From: Actinomycetes bacterium
Lineage (GTDB): Bacteria > Actinomycetota > Thermoleophilia > BMS3ABIN01
DNA: 14,430 nt
Direction of reading: 5' to 3'
Assembly: GCA_021790075.1 (NCBI GenBank)
Contig: JAJYIN010000029.1
Span: 1 to 14,430, forward strand
In this document: positions 7,051-13,698 of the stretch, piece by piece
How the letters are laid out: every line of letters starts with the position of its first letter
How positions within the stretch are numbered: position 1 is the stretch's first letter
The notes under the pieces: model-generated
Seen by the model: only the letters and a program-made list of their open reading frames with translations
The model's database searches: none
Told to the model about the DNA's origin: nothing
Made by a program: the position numbers and the translations under genes

Positions 7051-7066
7051 GGTGACGTGGCTCACA
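7051..7066. promoter_or_regulatory. CRP/FNR-type palindrome upstream of copA
   Basis: GGTGA-CGTGGC-TCACA on the plus strand (TGTGA-N6-TCACC on the minus) matches 9 of 10 arm positions of the CRP-family consensus TGTGA-N6-TCACA. It lies in the 151-bp gap between the divergent copA and ABC-exporter genes, overlapping where the copA -35 should be. No CRP-family regulator is encoded in the window, so the protein is unknown. Confidence 0.4.
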
Positions 7067-7174
7067 TTTTCCGGTAGTGAATTTTTCGACGCGAAACCGG
7101 GCGATGAGATTCCCTCTCAAAGGCGGCGGGCAGACTGGAAACCGGAAAGGCGAAACTGTAATAAGATTCTTTCC

Positions 7175-8077
7175 ATGGTCATCGAGGCGCAGGCGCTCAA
7201 CAAGCGGTACGACGAGGTGGTGGCAGTCGATTCCCTGGACTTCCAGGTGGACCGGGGCACCTGCTATGGCCTCGTGGGACCGAACGGGGCCGGCAAGACC
7301 ACAACCATGAAGATGATCTACTGCCTGGTCGAGCCCACTTCGGGCACACTAAGGGTTTTCGGCATGAATGTGCTTAAGAGCGCGCGCGCGATCAAGGCGC
7401 GGCTGGGGGTGGTCCCCCAGGAAAACAACCTGGACCCCGATCTCTCCACGTGGCAGAACCTGATGGTCTACGCGCGTTATTTCGGTATCACCAGGCAGCT
7501 GGCGGCCGGGCGCTGCCGGGCCCTGCTCGAGTTCATGCAGCTCAGCGACCGGGCCCACTCGCCCGTGCCCGACCTTTCCGGCGGCATGAAACGGCGGCTG
7601 ATAATGGCGCGGGCCCTGATCAACGAACCCGAACTCATCATTCTGGACGAACCCACCACGGGCCTCGACCCGCAGGTGCGGCACCTCATCTGGGACCGGC
7701 TGCTCGAGCTCAAGGAGCGGGATATCACCCTGCTGCTGACCACGCATTACATGGACGAGGCCCAGAAGCTGTGCGACGAGATCATCATCATGGACAACGC
7801 CCGCGCCGTCGATATGGGCACCCCCAGCGAGCTGATCGGCAAGCACGTGCAGCCGTACGTGCTGGAGCTGCGCGTCCATCCAGCCATGGCCGCCGGCATC
7901 ACCCGCCGCTTCGCGCACATGGAAAGCCAGACGAGCGGGCAGAACCTTTACTTCTACGGCGATACCGCCGGCGATTTCGACGGGATACTGGCCGCGTACC
8001 CAGACGTCCAGCGGCTGCTCAGGCCCGCTTCCCTGGAGGATGTCTTTCTGAAACTGACAGGAAGGGAGATCCGGTGA
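7175..8077 (+). CDS. ABC transporter ATP-binding protein (NodI/DrrA-like)
   Basis: This is the 300-residue cytoplasmic ATPase of an ABC exporter. It has Walker A GPNGAGKT (35-42), the Q-loop in VPQENNL (80-86), signature LSGGMKRR (134-141), Walker B LIILDEP (154-160) and the switch His191 in LLTTHYMDEA. The roughly 80-residue C-terminal extension ending PASLEDVFLKLTGREIR is typical of the DrrA/NodI subfamily, which exports lipids, polyketides or oligosaccharides. The frame is open far upstream, but that part is antisense to copA, so the ATG at 7175 is the start. It has no Shine-Dalgarno, and TAATAA/TAAGAT lie 7-16 bp upstream, so it may be leaderless. Its stop overlaps the permease start (GTGA), so the two subunits are translationally coupled. 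The substrate is unknown; a downstream polyprenol-phosphate mannosyltransferase makes a lipid or glycan plausible. Confidence 0.94.
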   Translation: MVIEAQALNKRYDEVVAVDSLDFQVDRGTCYGLVGPNGAGKTTTMKMIYCLVEPTSGTLRVFGMNVLKSARAIKARLGVVPQENNLDPDLSTWQNLMVYARYFGITRQLAAGRCRALLEFMQLSDRAHSPVPDLSGGMKRRLIMARALINEPELIILDEPTTGLDPQVRHLIWDRLLELKERDITLLLTTHYMDEAQKLCDEIIIMDNARAVDMGTPSELIGKHVQPYVLELRVHPAMAAGITRRFAHMESQTSGQNLYFYGDTAGDFDGILAAYPDVQRLLRPASLEDVFLKLTGREIR

Positions 8078-8853
8078 AGGGAAGAGGCCTGCTGTCGGTT
8101 TCGCCGGCATTCCTGCGCGTCTGGATGCGCAATGCCCAGGTCTTCGTCGCCCTGTGGAAATTCAACGTGTTCCCCTCGCTGGCTGAGCCAATGCTATACA
8201 TCTTTATCATCGGGATAGGAATCGGCTCGTATATCAAGGACATCGAAGGAGTGCCCTACATCGATTTCGTCGCCGCCGGAGTGCTGGGCAGCGCCGCCAT
8301 CATGCAGGCCACCTTCGAGTGCACGTACGGCTCCTTTTTCCGCATGCGCATCCAGAACACTTTCGAGGGGATCATCTCCACACCGGTAAGCGCCGGCGAG
8401 GTCAGCCTGGCGGAGATCAGCTGGGGGGCAACCCGGGGCCTGTTCAATTCATCCCTGGTCATTATCGTCCTGCTCTTCCTGGGCGTGCTCCAGCACTGGC
8501 AGGTCGTCTTCGTGCCGCCACTCATGTTCGTGGCCGCCTTCAGCTTCGCCGCCATCGCCATCCTGGTCACCAGCCGCATCGCCCAGATGGAATATTTCCA
8601 TTTCTATTTTGCCGGCTTCGTGCTCCCCTGCCAGTTCATGTGCGGCACCTTCTTCCCGGTTTCACGCTTCCCGGAAGCCATCCAGCTCATCGCCTGGGTC
8701 ATACCCTTTACGAGCCTTGTCGACCTGACCCGGTCGCTGATGCTGGACCGCATGCACGGGGGCATGATCATCGAGGCTGTCTGGGTCCTGGTTTCCACAC
8801 TGGTGGTCACGGAGCTGGCGGTGCGCAGCATGCACCGGCGCCTGGTGAGGTAA
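8074..8853 (+). CDS. ABC-2 type permease (NodJ/DrrB-like)
   Basis: This is the membrane subunit partnering the preceding ATPase. The 259-residue protein has about six membrane segments and the ABC-2 permease landmarks: an N-terminal amphipathic stretch, LAEPMLYIFIIGIGIGSYI, FRMRIQNTFEGIISTPVS (the coupling-helix region), and a conserved Pro/Phe-rich loop CGTFFPVSRFPEAIQ followed by PFTSLVDLTRS. The GTG start at 8074 overlaps the ATPase stop by 4 bases, with GGGAG about 7 bp upstream. Being a full-length, intact pair with the ATPase, it is expected to work as a dimer of each subunit. Direction is probably export, as for the subfamily. The next gene begins 50 bp further on the same strand. Confidence 0.92.
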   Translation: MKGRGLLSVSPAFLRVWMRNAQVFVALWKFNVFPSLAEPMLYIFIIGIGIGSYIKDIEGVPYIDFVAAGVLGSAAIMQATFECTYGSFFRMRIQNTFEGIISTPVSAGEVSLAEISWGATRGLFNSSLVIIVLLFLGVLQHWQVVFVPPLMFVAAFSFAAIAILVTSRIAQMEYFHFYFAGFVLPCQFMCGTFFPVSRFPEAIQLIAWVIPFTSLVDLTRSLMLDRMHGGMIIEAVWVLVSTLVVTELAVRSMHRRLVR

Positions 8854-8861
8854 AGTTTCGC

Positions 8862-8876
8862 TTTCCACCCTGGAAA
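8862..8876. repeat. Short perfect inverted repeat between permease and FmdE-family genes
   Basis: TTTCCA-CCC-TGGAAA, 6-bp arms and a 3-base loop, sits in the 50-bp gap. It is not followed by a T-run, so it is not an obvious terminator. It could be a processing hairpin or an operator, or chance. Confidence 0.3.
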
Positions 8877-8903
8877 TGATTAAATTGTTAGAAGGTGTTC
8901 GTT

Positions 8904-9509
8904 ATGGTTGAAGACAAATCACAGCTGGATCAGCTGGTGGCCTTCCACGGCCATCTCTGCCCGGGGCTGGCCATCGGCTACCGGGCGGCCCAGGCCGGTC
9001 TCGCGAAGCTAGGCGTCGCCCGCGCCCGGAATGAAGAGCTGGTCGCGATCGTGGAGAACGACAGCTGCAGCGTCGATGCCGTCCAGTTCCTCGCCGGCGC
9101 CACTTTCGGCAAAGGCAACCTCTTCTTTCGTGACTTCGGCAAGCAGGTTTTTTATTTCGCCCGCCGCGGCGGGGCGGCCGCAGTCAGGGTAGCGCTCAGG
9201 GCTGACGTCATGAGCCGGCCGCCGGAGCAGAGCATGATCGCCGACAGGATTGCTTCCGGCGAGGCCACGGAATCAGACCATCGATCAGCCGCAGAGTGGC
9301 GGCGCCAGAAAGTCGACTATCTGCTCCGCGCCCCCCAGGAAGAGCTGCTGGATGTGCGCGAGGTCGAGATCGAGCTGCCACCCCCGGCGCGCATCTTCCG
9401 CTCTGTCACGTGTGACCGCTGCGGCGAGCCAGTGATGGAGACCCGGACGATCTGGCAGGGTGATGAGATCATCTGCCTGGAATGCGACCGCGCCCAGGAG
9501 AACGGCTAA
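8904..9509 (+). CDS. FmdE-family protein with C-terminal zinc finger
   Basis: The N-terminal domain matches the FmdE family (named after formylmethanofuran dehydrogenase subunit E), with FHGHLCPGLAIGYRAA (His15, His17, Cys19) and ENDSCSVDAVQFLAGATFGKGNL (Cys55). It ends with a zinc-ribbon pair, C170-DR-C173 and C191-LE-C194, the TraR/DksA-like finger often fused to this domain. Length is 201 residues. The family is soluble and metal-binding, and its reaction is not established in bacteria without formylmethanofuran. Nothing else in the window indicates methanogenesis enzymes, so I do not assign that role. The ATG at 8904 is preferred because GAAGG (8891-8895) lies 8 bp upstream. A GTG at 8895 would overlap that site. 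The mannosyltransferase starts immediately after its stop, so both are in one transcript with the ABC genes. Confidence 0.9.
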   Translation: MVEDKSQLDQLVAFHGHLCPGLAIGYRAAQAGLAKLGVARARNEELVAIVENDSCSVDAVQFLAGATFGKGNLFFRDFGKQVFYFARRGGAAAVRVALRADVMSRPPEQSMIADRIASGEATESDHRSAAEWRRQKVDYLLRAPQEELLDVREVEIELPPPARIFRSVTCDRCGEPVMETRTIWQGDEIICLECDRAQENG

Positions 9510-10220
9510 GTGTTTACGGTCGTCCTGCCCACGTATAACGAGCTCGAGAACCTGGAGCGGTTTGTGGCCGCTCTCCAGGAGGTGTTCGCCGCCAACGAGC
9601 TCGACGGCCGCATCATCGTCGTCGACGACAACTCCCCGGACGGCACCGGCGCCATCGCCGACGGGCTGGCCGTGCGCTACGGCAACCTCTCGGTCATCCA
9701 TCGCTCCCGCAAACAGGGCATCGGCCCGGCTTACGTGGCGGGCTTCAAGGAAGCTCTGAAGACAGACACCGATCACATTTTTGAGATGGACTGCGACTTT
9801 TCCCATGATCCCGCCAATATCCCGGCCTTCCTGGAAGCAGCCGGGAACGCCGACCTGGTGCTGGGTTCGCGCTATGTGCCGGGAGGGAAGGTGGAGAACT
9901 GGAGCCTCATGCGCCGGCTAATCAGCCGCTGGGGAGGAATCTACGCCAGCCGGGTTCTGGGCGTGCCGGTCAGCGATCTCACCGGCGGCAACAAGTGTTT
10001 CCACCGCCGGGTGCTCGAGGCGCTCGACCTTGACAGCGTCTCTTCACAGGGATACGGCTTCCAGATCGAGCTAACGTACCGGGCCATCAAAAAAGGGTTC
10101 CGCGTGCGCGAAATCCCGATCACGTTCTCTGACAGGCAGCTCGGCCAGTCCAAGATGTCAAAGCGCATCGTCTTTGAGGCCGCGCTTGTGGTCTGGAAAC
10201 TGCGGCTGCGCCCCGGTTAA
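9510..10220 (+). CDS. Polyprenol-phosphate mannosyltransferase, DPM1-like (GT2)
   Basis: This enzyme family moves mannose (or glucose) from a nucleotide sugar to polyprenyl phosphate at the inner membrane face, making donors for surface glycans or protein mannosylation. The 236-residue product is a single GT-A domain: TVVLPTYNELENL at the N-terminus, IIVVDDNSPDGT (Asp39-Asp40), the metal-binding MDCD (Asp94, Asp96) in FEMDCDFSHDP, then DLTGGNKCFHR, QGYGFQIELTYRA and ITFSDRQLGQSKMS. It lacks the C-terminal membrane helices of GtrB-type enzymes, so it resembles soluble DPM1/Ppm1. The GTG start directly follows the FmdE-family stop, with AGGAG 9 bp upstream. It ends 8 bp from the convergent response-regulator stop, and no clear terminator is seen. 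The sugar specificity is inferred from similarity only. Confidence 0.9.
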   Translation: MFTVVLPTYNELENLERFVAALQEVFAANELDGRIIVVDDNSPDGTGAIADGLAVRYGNLSVIHRSRKQGIGPAYVAGFKEALKTDTDHIFEMDCDFSHDPANIPAFLEAAGNADLVLGSRYVPGGKVENWSLMRRLISRWGGIYASRVLGVPVSDLTGGNKCFHRRVLEALDLDSVSSQGYGFQIELTYRAIKKGFRVREIPITFSDRQLGQSKMSKRIVFEAALVVWKLRLRPG

Positions 10221-10228
10221 GCCCCCGG

Positions 10229-10606
10229 TTAGCCGGCGGGCATGTGGCGCTTGGCGAGCGCCTTGCGGACTGCCCGGCACAGTTCGTCAGGGGTGAAAGG
10301 CTTTACCACGAACTCGCGGGCTCCCAACCTGTCGGACTGGGTGGCCATGTCAAAAGTCCCCAGGCCTGTGATGACGATCGTGCTCACATCGATGCCCATG
10401 CTGCGGATGACTTCCAGCAGTTCCAGCCCGGACATATCCGGCATCATGATATCGGTGACGACCGCATCGAAATCTTCCCCGATCACATGCAGGGCTTCCT
10501 TGCCGCTGGGGACGGCTGTGACGCTGTAACCCTCCGCCTCGAGGATCTGGCAGCACACGTCGCGGATCACAGCTTCATCGTCGACAACGAGTATCTTTTC
10601 GGCCAT
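10229..10606 (-). CDS. Single-domain response regulator (CheY-like receiver)
   Basis: The 125-residue protein is a complete receiver domain and nothing more. It has acidic pocket Asp9-Asp10, phospho-acceptor Asp52 in VVTDIMMPDMSG, the switch Thr80 in IVITGLGTFD, and Lys102 in FVVKPF. With no output domain it must act through protein contacts or a phosphorelay. The ATG at 10606 has a strong purine-rich ribosome binding site (AGGGGGAAAGGGAA). It lies 16 bp after the histidine-kinase stop on the same strand, so it is almost certainly the cognate partner. Its C-terminus meets the mannosyltransferase gene convergently with 8 bp between stop codons. Confidence 0.94.
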   Translation of the reverse strand: MAEKILVVDDEAVIRDVCCQILEAEGYSVTAVPSGKEALHVIGEDFDAVVTDIMMPDMSGLELLEVIRSMGIDVSTIVITGLGTFDMATQSDRLGAREFVVKPFTPDELCRAVRKALAKRHMPAG

Positions 10607-10622
10607 TTCCCTTTCCCCCTGC

Positions 10623-12929
10623 TCAGGCTACGTTTTTGAATCCGGCAGCCACACTGGCTGTCGGCAACTTGACGGTGAAAGTTGAGCCAGCGCCCACCTG
10701 GCTCCTGACTTCCATGGAACCACCGTGCTCCTCCACGATCCGCTGGGAGACGGAGAGTCCCAGCCCGGTGCCCTCACCGATGTCTTTGGTGGTATAGAAG
10801 GGGTCGAAAACCCGGTCTATCTTCTCAGCCGGTATCCCCATTCCCGTATCGGTGAAAGCCACCTCGACCCAGGGCGGGCGTCCGTCGGGTTTGACCGCCT
10901 GAATGCCGATCCTGAGCCTGCCGCCTTCCGGCATGGCGTGGAGCGCGTTATTGAGCACATTGATGAAAACCTGTTTCATCTGGTTGGGATCGACGTTGAC
11001 ATACGGCACATCCTTCGACAAATCGAGCTCAACCTTGACATTGGACAACTCTGCCTGCTTGCGCAACAGGCGTAATGTGTTCTCCATTACCTCCTTGATT
11101 GACATCTTGCGACGTTTGAGGCCATCCTGGCGGGAGAAATCCAGCAGGTTGCGGACGATGTCGCGCGCCCGCAGCGTCTCCGTCTCAATGATGCGGATGT
11201 TGCGGGTGCGGGGGTCTTTTTCCGGCATCTCGCGGAGCAGGAGGGAAGCGCAGCCCAGCACGCCCGTCAGCGGGTTGTTGATCTCGTGCGCAATATTGGC
11301 CGCCAGTTCGCCGATGGCGGCGAGTTTTGTGGACTGGATCAGCTGCTCCTGCAGCTGGCGCTGTTCTTCGGCCTTTTGCTCCAGCATCGCCATCATGTTG
11401 TTGAAATCCTCGCCCAGCCCCGTGAGCAAATCGACTCGCGACAGCTGATAGACTTCGCACTTTTCGCACTGACCGACCTTCTGGGCAAACAAACCCTGTA
11501 CCTCGCCGCCGCAATGGGTGCCGGCCACCTGCCAGCAGCGCAGATTGTGGGACTGGTATGAAGGACAGTCCACGTATGTGCAGCCCTTTACTTCCCAGCA
11601 CTTGGCCAGGAAGGGATTCTCATACCGGACCGAGAAGCTCTTTTCGCGTTCGGCGGCGGTAATCAGGGTGCTGATCTTTTCCGTGGCGCCCGCCAGCTCA
11701 TCATTGCGGCGCGCCAGTTCCTCGGTCTTGTTCTTGAGATCCCCAAACAGCAACGCGTTTTCCAGCGCCATCGCCACCTGGCTGGCCAGGGCTCCGAGCA
11801 GGTCGAGATCGGTGGGAGAAAACCGGCCGGTTTGCTCGCTGCCCACGCTGAGGACGCCCAGGAGACGCCCTCTGGATTTGATGGGGATGGCGGCGACGCT
11901 GGCCAGGCCTTCCGCCTCCACCGCCGCGGCCGTTTGGGGGGGAATCATATCCACGTTGAGAGCCTCCGCAAACCCCTGCCGGGCAACCTTGCCCACCAGG
12001 CCTTCGCCGGGCTTGAGAGTACGAACTGCTTCCAGGAATACCGGCGAGCCTCCCTTCCAGACTTTCAGGTTCAGCTCGCGCGTTTGCGGATCGCTGAGAT
12101 GAACGCAGGCGCGGTGGGCGGTGAACAGCTCGACCACCTGGTCCAGGGCGGCGCTCAGGATCTGCTCCAGGTCAAGCGACCGGCCCACGGCGGCGGCCAC
12201 GGCGTTGAGCGCCGCCAGCTCGCGGTTGCGCTCGAAGACGTGTTCCTCCAGCTTTTTGCGCTCGGTCACTTCTCGGGCGACTCCCACCTGGGCGATCACC
12301 CGGCCGGACTCCCAGTAGGGCGTGCTCGAAACCTCGATGCATTTCGGCTCGCCGTTGCCGTCCAGAACATCCAGTTCGTATGGCACGACCTCCTCGCCGC
12401 GCATGATCTTCTCGAAGTTGCTGATCGCGTGCGCGACGGCGCCCGGCGCCGCCAGATCGACGAACTGGCGGCCTATCAGCCGTTCGGGCGCGTAGCCGAG
12501 GACTTTCTCGCTGTTGCCGCCGAAGAACTGGAACCGCCCGTCGGTTCCGATCACAAAGATGAGATCGTTGACGCTGGCCATGATGTTTTCGCTGAAACTC
12601 TTGAGGTCTTCGAGCTCCCTGGTGAAGGCCGCCACCTCCAGCTCGAGACGGCGTGAGTATTCATCGAGTTGACGCCCCACTATAACGCGGTGCGCCAGGT
12701 AGGCGATCAGCGGGAAGATGACGATCTGGGCGAGGATGAAGAGGTGCTCGAAAAGATTGTGGCTTAAATGAGAGGACAGGCTGACGCCGGAGAAAGCAAA
12801 CTCGGTTCCGAAATAGACGGCGTTGATGAGCAGCCCGATGGCTGCGATGGCATAAACCAGCCAGGATACGCGCGTTTGCTTGAACGTATCAGGTTTGCCA
12901 GAATTGAACGTGGACGTGATATCCTGCAC
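10623..12929 (-). CDS. Membrane PAS-GAF-two-CW sensor histidine kinase
   Basis: This is a signalling kinase of 768 residues from the GTG at 12929. It has two membrane helices near the N-terminus (about 23-40 and 60-80), a short coiled coil, a PAS domain (about 112-224; VNDLIFVIGTDGRFQFF), and a GAF domain (about 249-390). Next is a Cys-rich module (444-491; CWE...C...CPSY...CWQ...C...C..C) resembling the so-called two-CW domain. The rest is a coiled coil, HisKA with His548 in ANIAHEINNPLTGVLG, and HATPase_c with N660, DTGMGIP (694-700) and GEGTGLGLS (718-726). The frame stays open to 13112, but GGGAAGGGAAAA right before the GTG and the compositionally odd upstream residues favour the shorter start. 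The Cys cluster could bind metal or an Fe-S cluster, suggesting redox or metal sensing (inference). It is followed by its response regulator. Confidence 0.92.
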   Translation of the reverse strand: MQDITSTFNSGKPDTFKQTRVSWLVYAIAAIGLLINAVYFGTEFAFSGVSLSSHLSHNLFEHLFILAQIVIFPLIAYLAHRVIVGRQLDEYSRRLELEVAAFTRELEDLKSFSENIMASVNDLIFVIGTDGRFQFFGGNSEKVLGYAPERLIGRQFVDLAAPGAVAHAISNFEKIMRGEEVVPYELDVLDGNGEPKCIEVSSTPYWESGRVIAQVGVAREVTERKKLEEHVFERNRELAALNAVAAAVGRSLDLEQILSAALDQVVELFTAHRACVHLSDPQTRELNLKVWKGGSPVFLEAVRTLKPGEGLVGKVARQGFAEALNVDMIPPQTAAAVEAEGLASVAAIPIKSRGRLLGVLSVGSEQTGRFSPTDLDLLGALASQVAMALENALLFGDLKNKTEELARRNDELAGATEKISTLITAAEREKSFSVRYENPFLAKCWEVKGCTYVDCPSYQSHNLRCWQVAGTHCGGEVQGLFAQKVGQCEKCEVYQLSRVDLLTGLGEDFNNMMAMLEQKAEEQRQLQEQLIQSTKLAAIGELAANIAHEINNPLTGVLGCASLLLREMPEKDPRTRNIRIIETETLRARDIVRNLLDFSRQDGLKRRKMSIKEVMENTLRLLRKQAELSNVKVELDLSKDVPYVNVDPNQMKQVFINVLNNALHAMPEGGRLRIGIQAVKPDGRPPWVEVAFTDTGMGIPAEKIDRVFDPFYTTKDIGEGTGLGLSVSQRIVEEHGGSMEVRSQVGAGSTFTVKLPTASVAAGFKNVA

Positions 12930-12993
12930 TTTTCCCTTCCCCCACGGGCCCGCCAAGTGGAACAGCCGGCCGGAGAAACGGCCGCTCCGCTTG

Positions 12994-13021
12994 TTTATTT
13001 CATTCGTCGGCTGTCTGCCAA
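12994..13021 (-). promoter_or_regulatory. Candidate promoter of the histidine-kinase operon
   Basis: On the minus strand, TTGGCA (13016-13021, 5/6) is followed after 16 bp by AATAAA (12994-12999, 4/6). The transcript would start near 12987, leaving a leader of about 58 bases before the GTG at 12929. This agrees with the shorter kinase start and rules out translation from the upstream in-frame TTG at 13112. Confidence 0.45.
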
Positions 13022-13083
13022 TCCTTGAGCGTGGAAATTTATCGGCATGGAGCGGAAATCCTGAAGCGGCTGCGCCGGCAGGT

Positions 13084-13113
13084 TTGACATCGGCCATGCC
13101 GGTGAATAACAAT
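13084..13113 (+). promoter_or_regulatory. Candidate promoter of the DUF3842-cooT-cbiM operon
   Basis: A perfect TTGACA (13084-13089) is followed after 18 bp by AACAAT (13108-13113, 4/6). The predicted transcript start is about 13120-13121, exactly at the foot of the first leader hairpin. The hexamers flank a small palindrome (CGGC-CAT-GCCG, 13091-13101) that could be an operator. Confidence 0.45.
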
Positions 13114-13120
13114 GAGTATT

Positions 13121-13228
13121 GGAGGCCGAAGCCTCCATTGAGAGAGCCGAAGCTCTAAATCAAGGTGTTTTTTTCCGGGCCTCGAAGGTCTGGGAGAGCC
13201 GCTGGGCTCCCCTGCTTTCGGGGTTTTT
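13121..13228 (+). promoter_or_regulatory. Structured 5' leader (candidate cis-regulatory RNA) of the Ni/Co operon
   Basis: The leader forms consecutive hairpins. H1 is GGAGGC-CGAA-GCCTCC (13121-13136). H2 is AGAGC-CGAA-GCTCT (13143-13156) inside a TTGA/TCAA outer stem (13138-13163). A T-run follows (13168-13174). H3 is CCGGGCCT-CGA-AGGTCTGG (13175-13193) with two G-T wobbles. H4 is GAGCC-GCTG-GGCTC (13196-13209), extended by GGG/CCC. The last element is a CCCC/GGGG hairpin with TTTTT. It precedes genes for Ni/Co uptake, so a metal- or cobalamin-responsive switch is plausible. I do not find the conserved boxes of the cobalamin or NiCo classes. Read on the opposite strand, H1 and H2 have cUUCGg tetraloops, so the hairpins could instead serve the minus strand. 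Confidence 0.45.
13209..13228 (+). terminator. Terminator-like hairpin before the DUF3842 gene (possible attenuator)
   Basis: CCCC (13209-13212), a 7-base loop and GGGG (13220-13223) are followed directly by TTTTT. The stem is short, but its C-arm is shared with the preceding hairpin (GGG...CCC, 13192-13212). The two structures therefore compete, the arrangement expected of an attenuator. It ends 17 bp before the start codon. Confidence 0.4.
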
Positions 13229-13245
13229 GCGTTTCGGGAGAGACT

Positions 13246-13698
13246 GTGACCAGCAAAAAACCTGTAATAGCGGTGGTGGACGGCATGGGCGGCAATATTG
13301 GCCACCAGATCGTCAGCCAGCTGCGGCGGGAACTGCCGGAAGATGTGGAGATCCTGGCGTTCGGGACCAATTCGGCGGCGACGGCGAACATGATGAAGGC
13401 CCGCGCCAGCCGGGGCGCCACGGGAGAGAACGCCATCCGGGTGTCCATTTCCAGGGCTGACATCGTCCTGGCCCCGATTGCCTCGGTCATCCCCAATGCC
13501 TACATGGGTGAGCTGACCCCGGCCATGGCTGGCGCCATCGCTTCCTGTCCGGCCCGGAAGATCATGCTGCCGCTGAGCCAGTCCGGCTACAGCCTGGTAG
13601 GGGTCAGCCGGCTGCCGCTGCCCCATCTGATGGAAGAGGCAATCAAGGAAGTGAAGAGATTGTTTGATATCCATGGGGAGGTGAAGACTGATGTGTGA
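13246..13698 (+). CDS. DUF3842 family protein
   Basis: The 150-residue protein matches the uncharacterised DUF3842 family. It starts KPVIAVVDGMGGNIGHQIVSQLRREL, a beta strand plus glycine-rich loop like a Rossmann-type nucleotide or ligand site. It continues with ILAFGTNSAATANMMKA, DIVLAPIASVIPNAYMGELTP and KIMLPLSQSGYSLVGV. One Cys (Cys101) is present; there is no signal peptide or membrane helix, so it should be cytosolic. I start it at the GTG 13246 because GGGAG (13236-13240) lies 5 bp upstream; the longer open frame from 13165 runs through the leader hairpins and has no family similarity. Its last 8 bases overlap cooT, so the two are translationally coupled. Function is unknown, and the position in a nickel/cobalt operon suggests metal handling. 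Confidence 0.88.
   Translation: MTSKKPVIAVVDGMGGNIGHQIVSQLRRELPEDVEILAFGTNSAATANMMKARASRGATGENAIRVSISRADIVLAPIASVIPNAYMGELTPAMAGAIASCPARKIMLPLSQSGYSLVGVSRLPLPHLMEEAIKEVKRLFDIHGEVKTDV

Noticed and set aside
5230..7077. Very long open frame on the plus strand opposite copA
   Set aside because: It lies antisense to a complete CopA with every P1B motif. The frame is open because of the high GC content, and its translation has no recognisable domain.
6824..7174. N-terminal extension of the ABC ATPase
   Set aside because: It overlaps copA antisense. The ATPase family begins at MVIEAQALNKRY from the ATG 7175.
12930..13112. 61-residue upstream extension of the histidine kinase from a TTG
   Set aside because: The candidate kinase promoter (12994-13021) starts transcription downstream of this TTG, and a strong ribosome binding site precedes the GTG at 12929.
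13168..13174. Run of seven T as an intrinsic terminator
   Set aside because: The nearest hairpin (13143-13156) ends 11 bases earlier, too far for a standard terminator.
13084..13245. Cobalamin or NiCo riboswitch upstream of the Ni/Co operon
   Set aside because: No GCCACTG-type B12 box or GGGACAG-type NiCo junction segments were found by eye. A covariance search would be needed to settle it.
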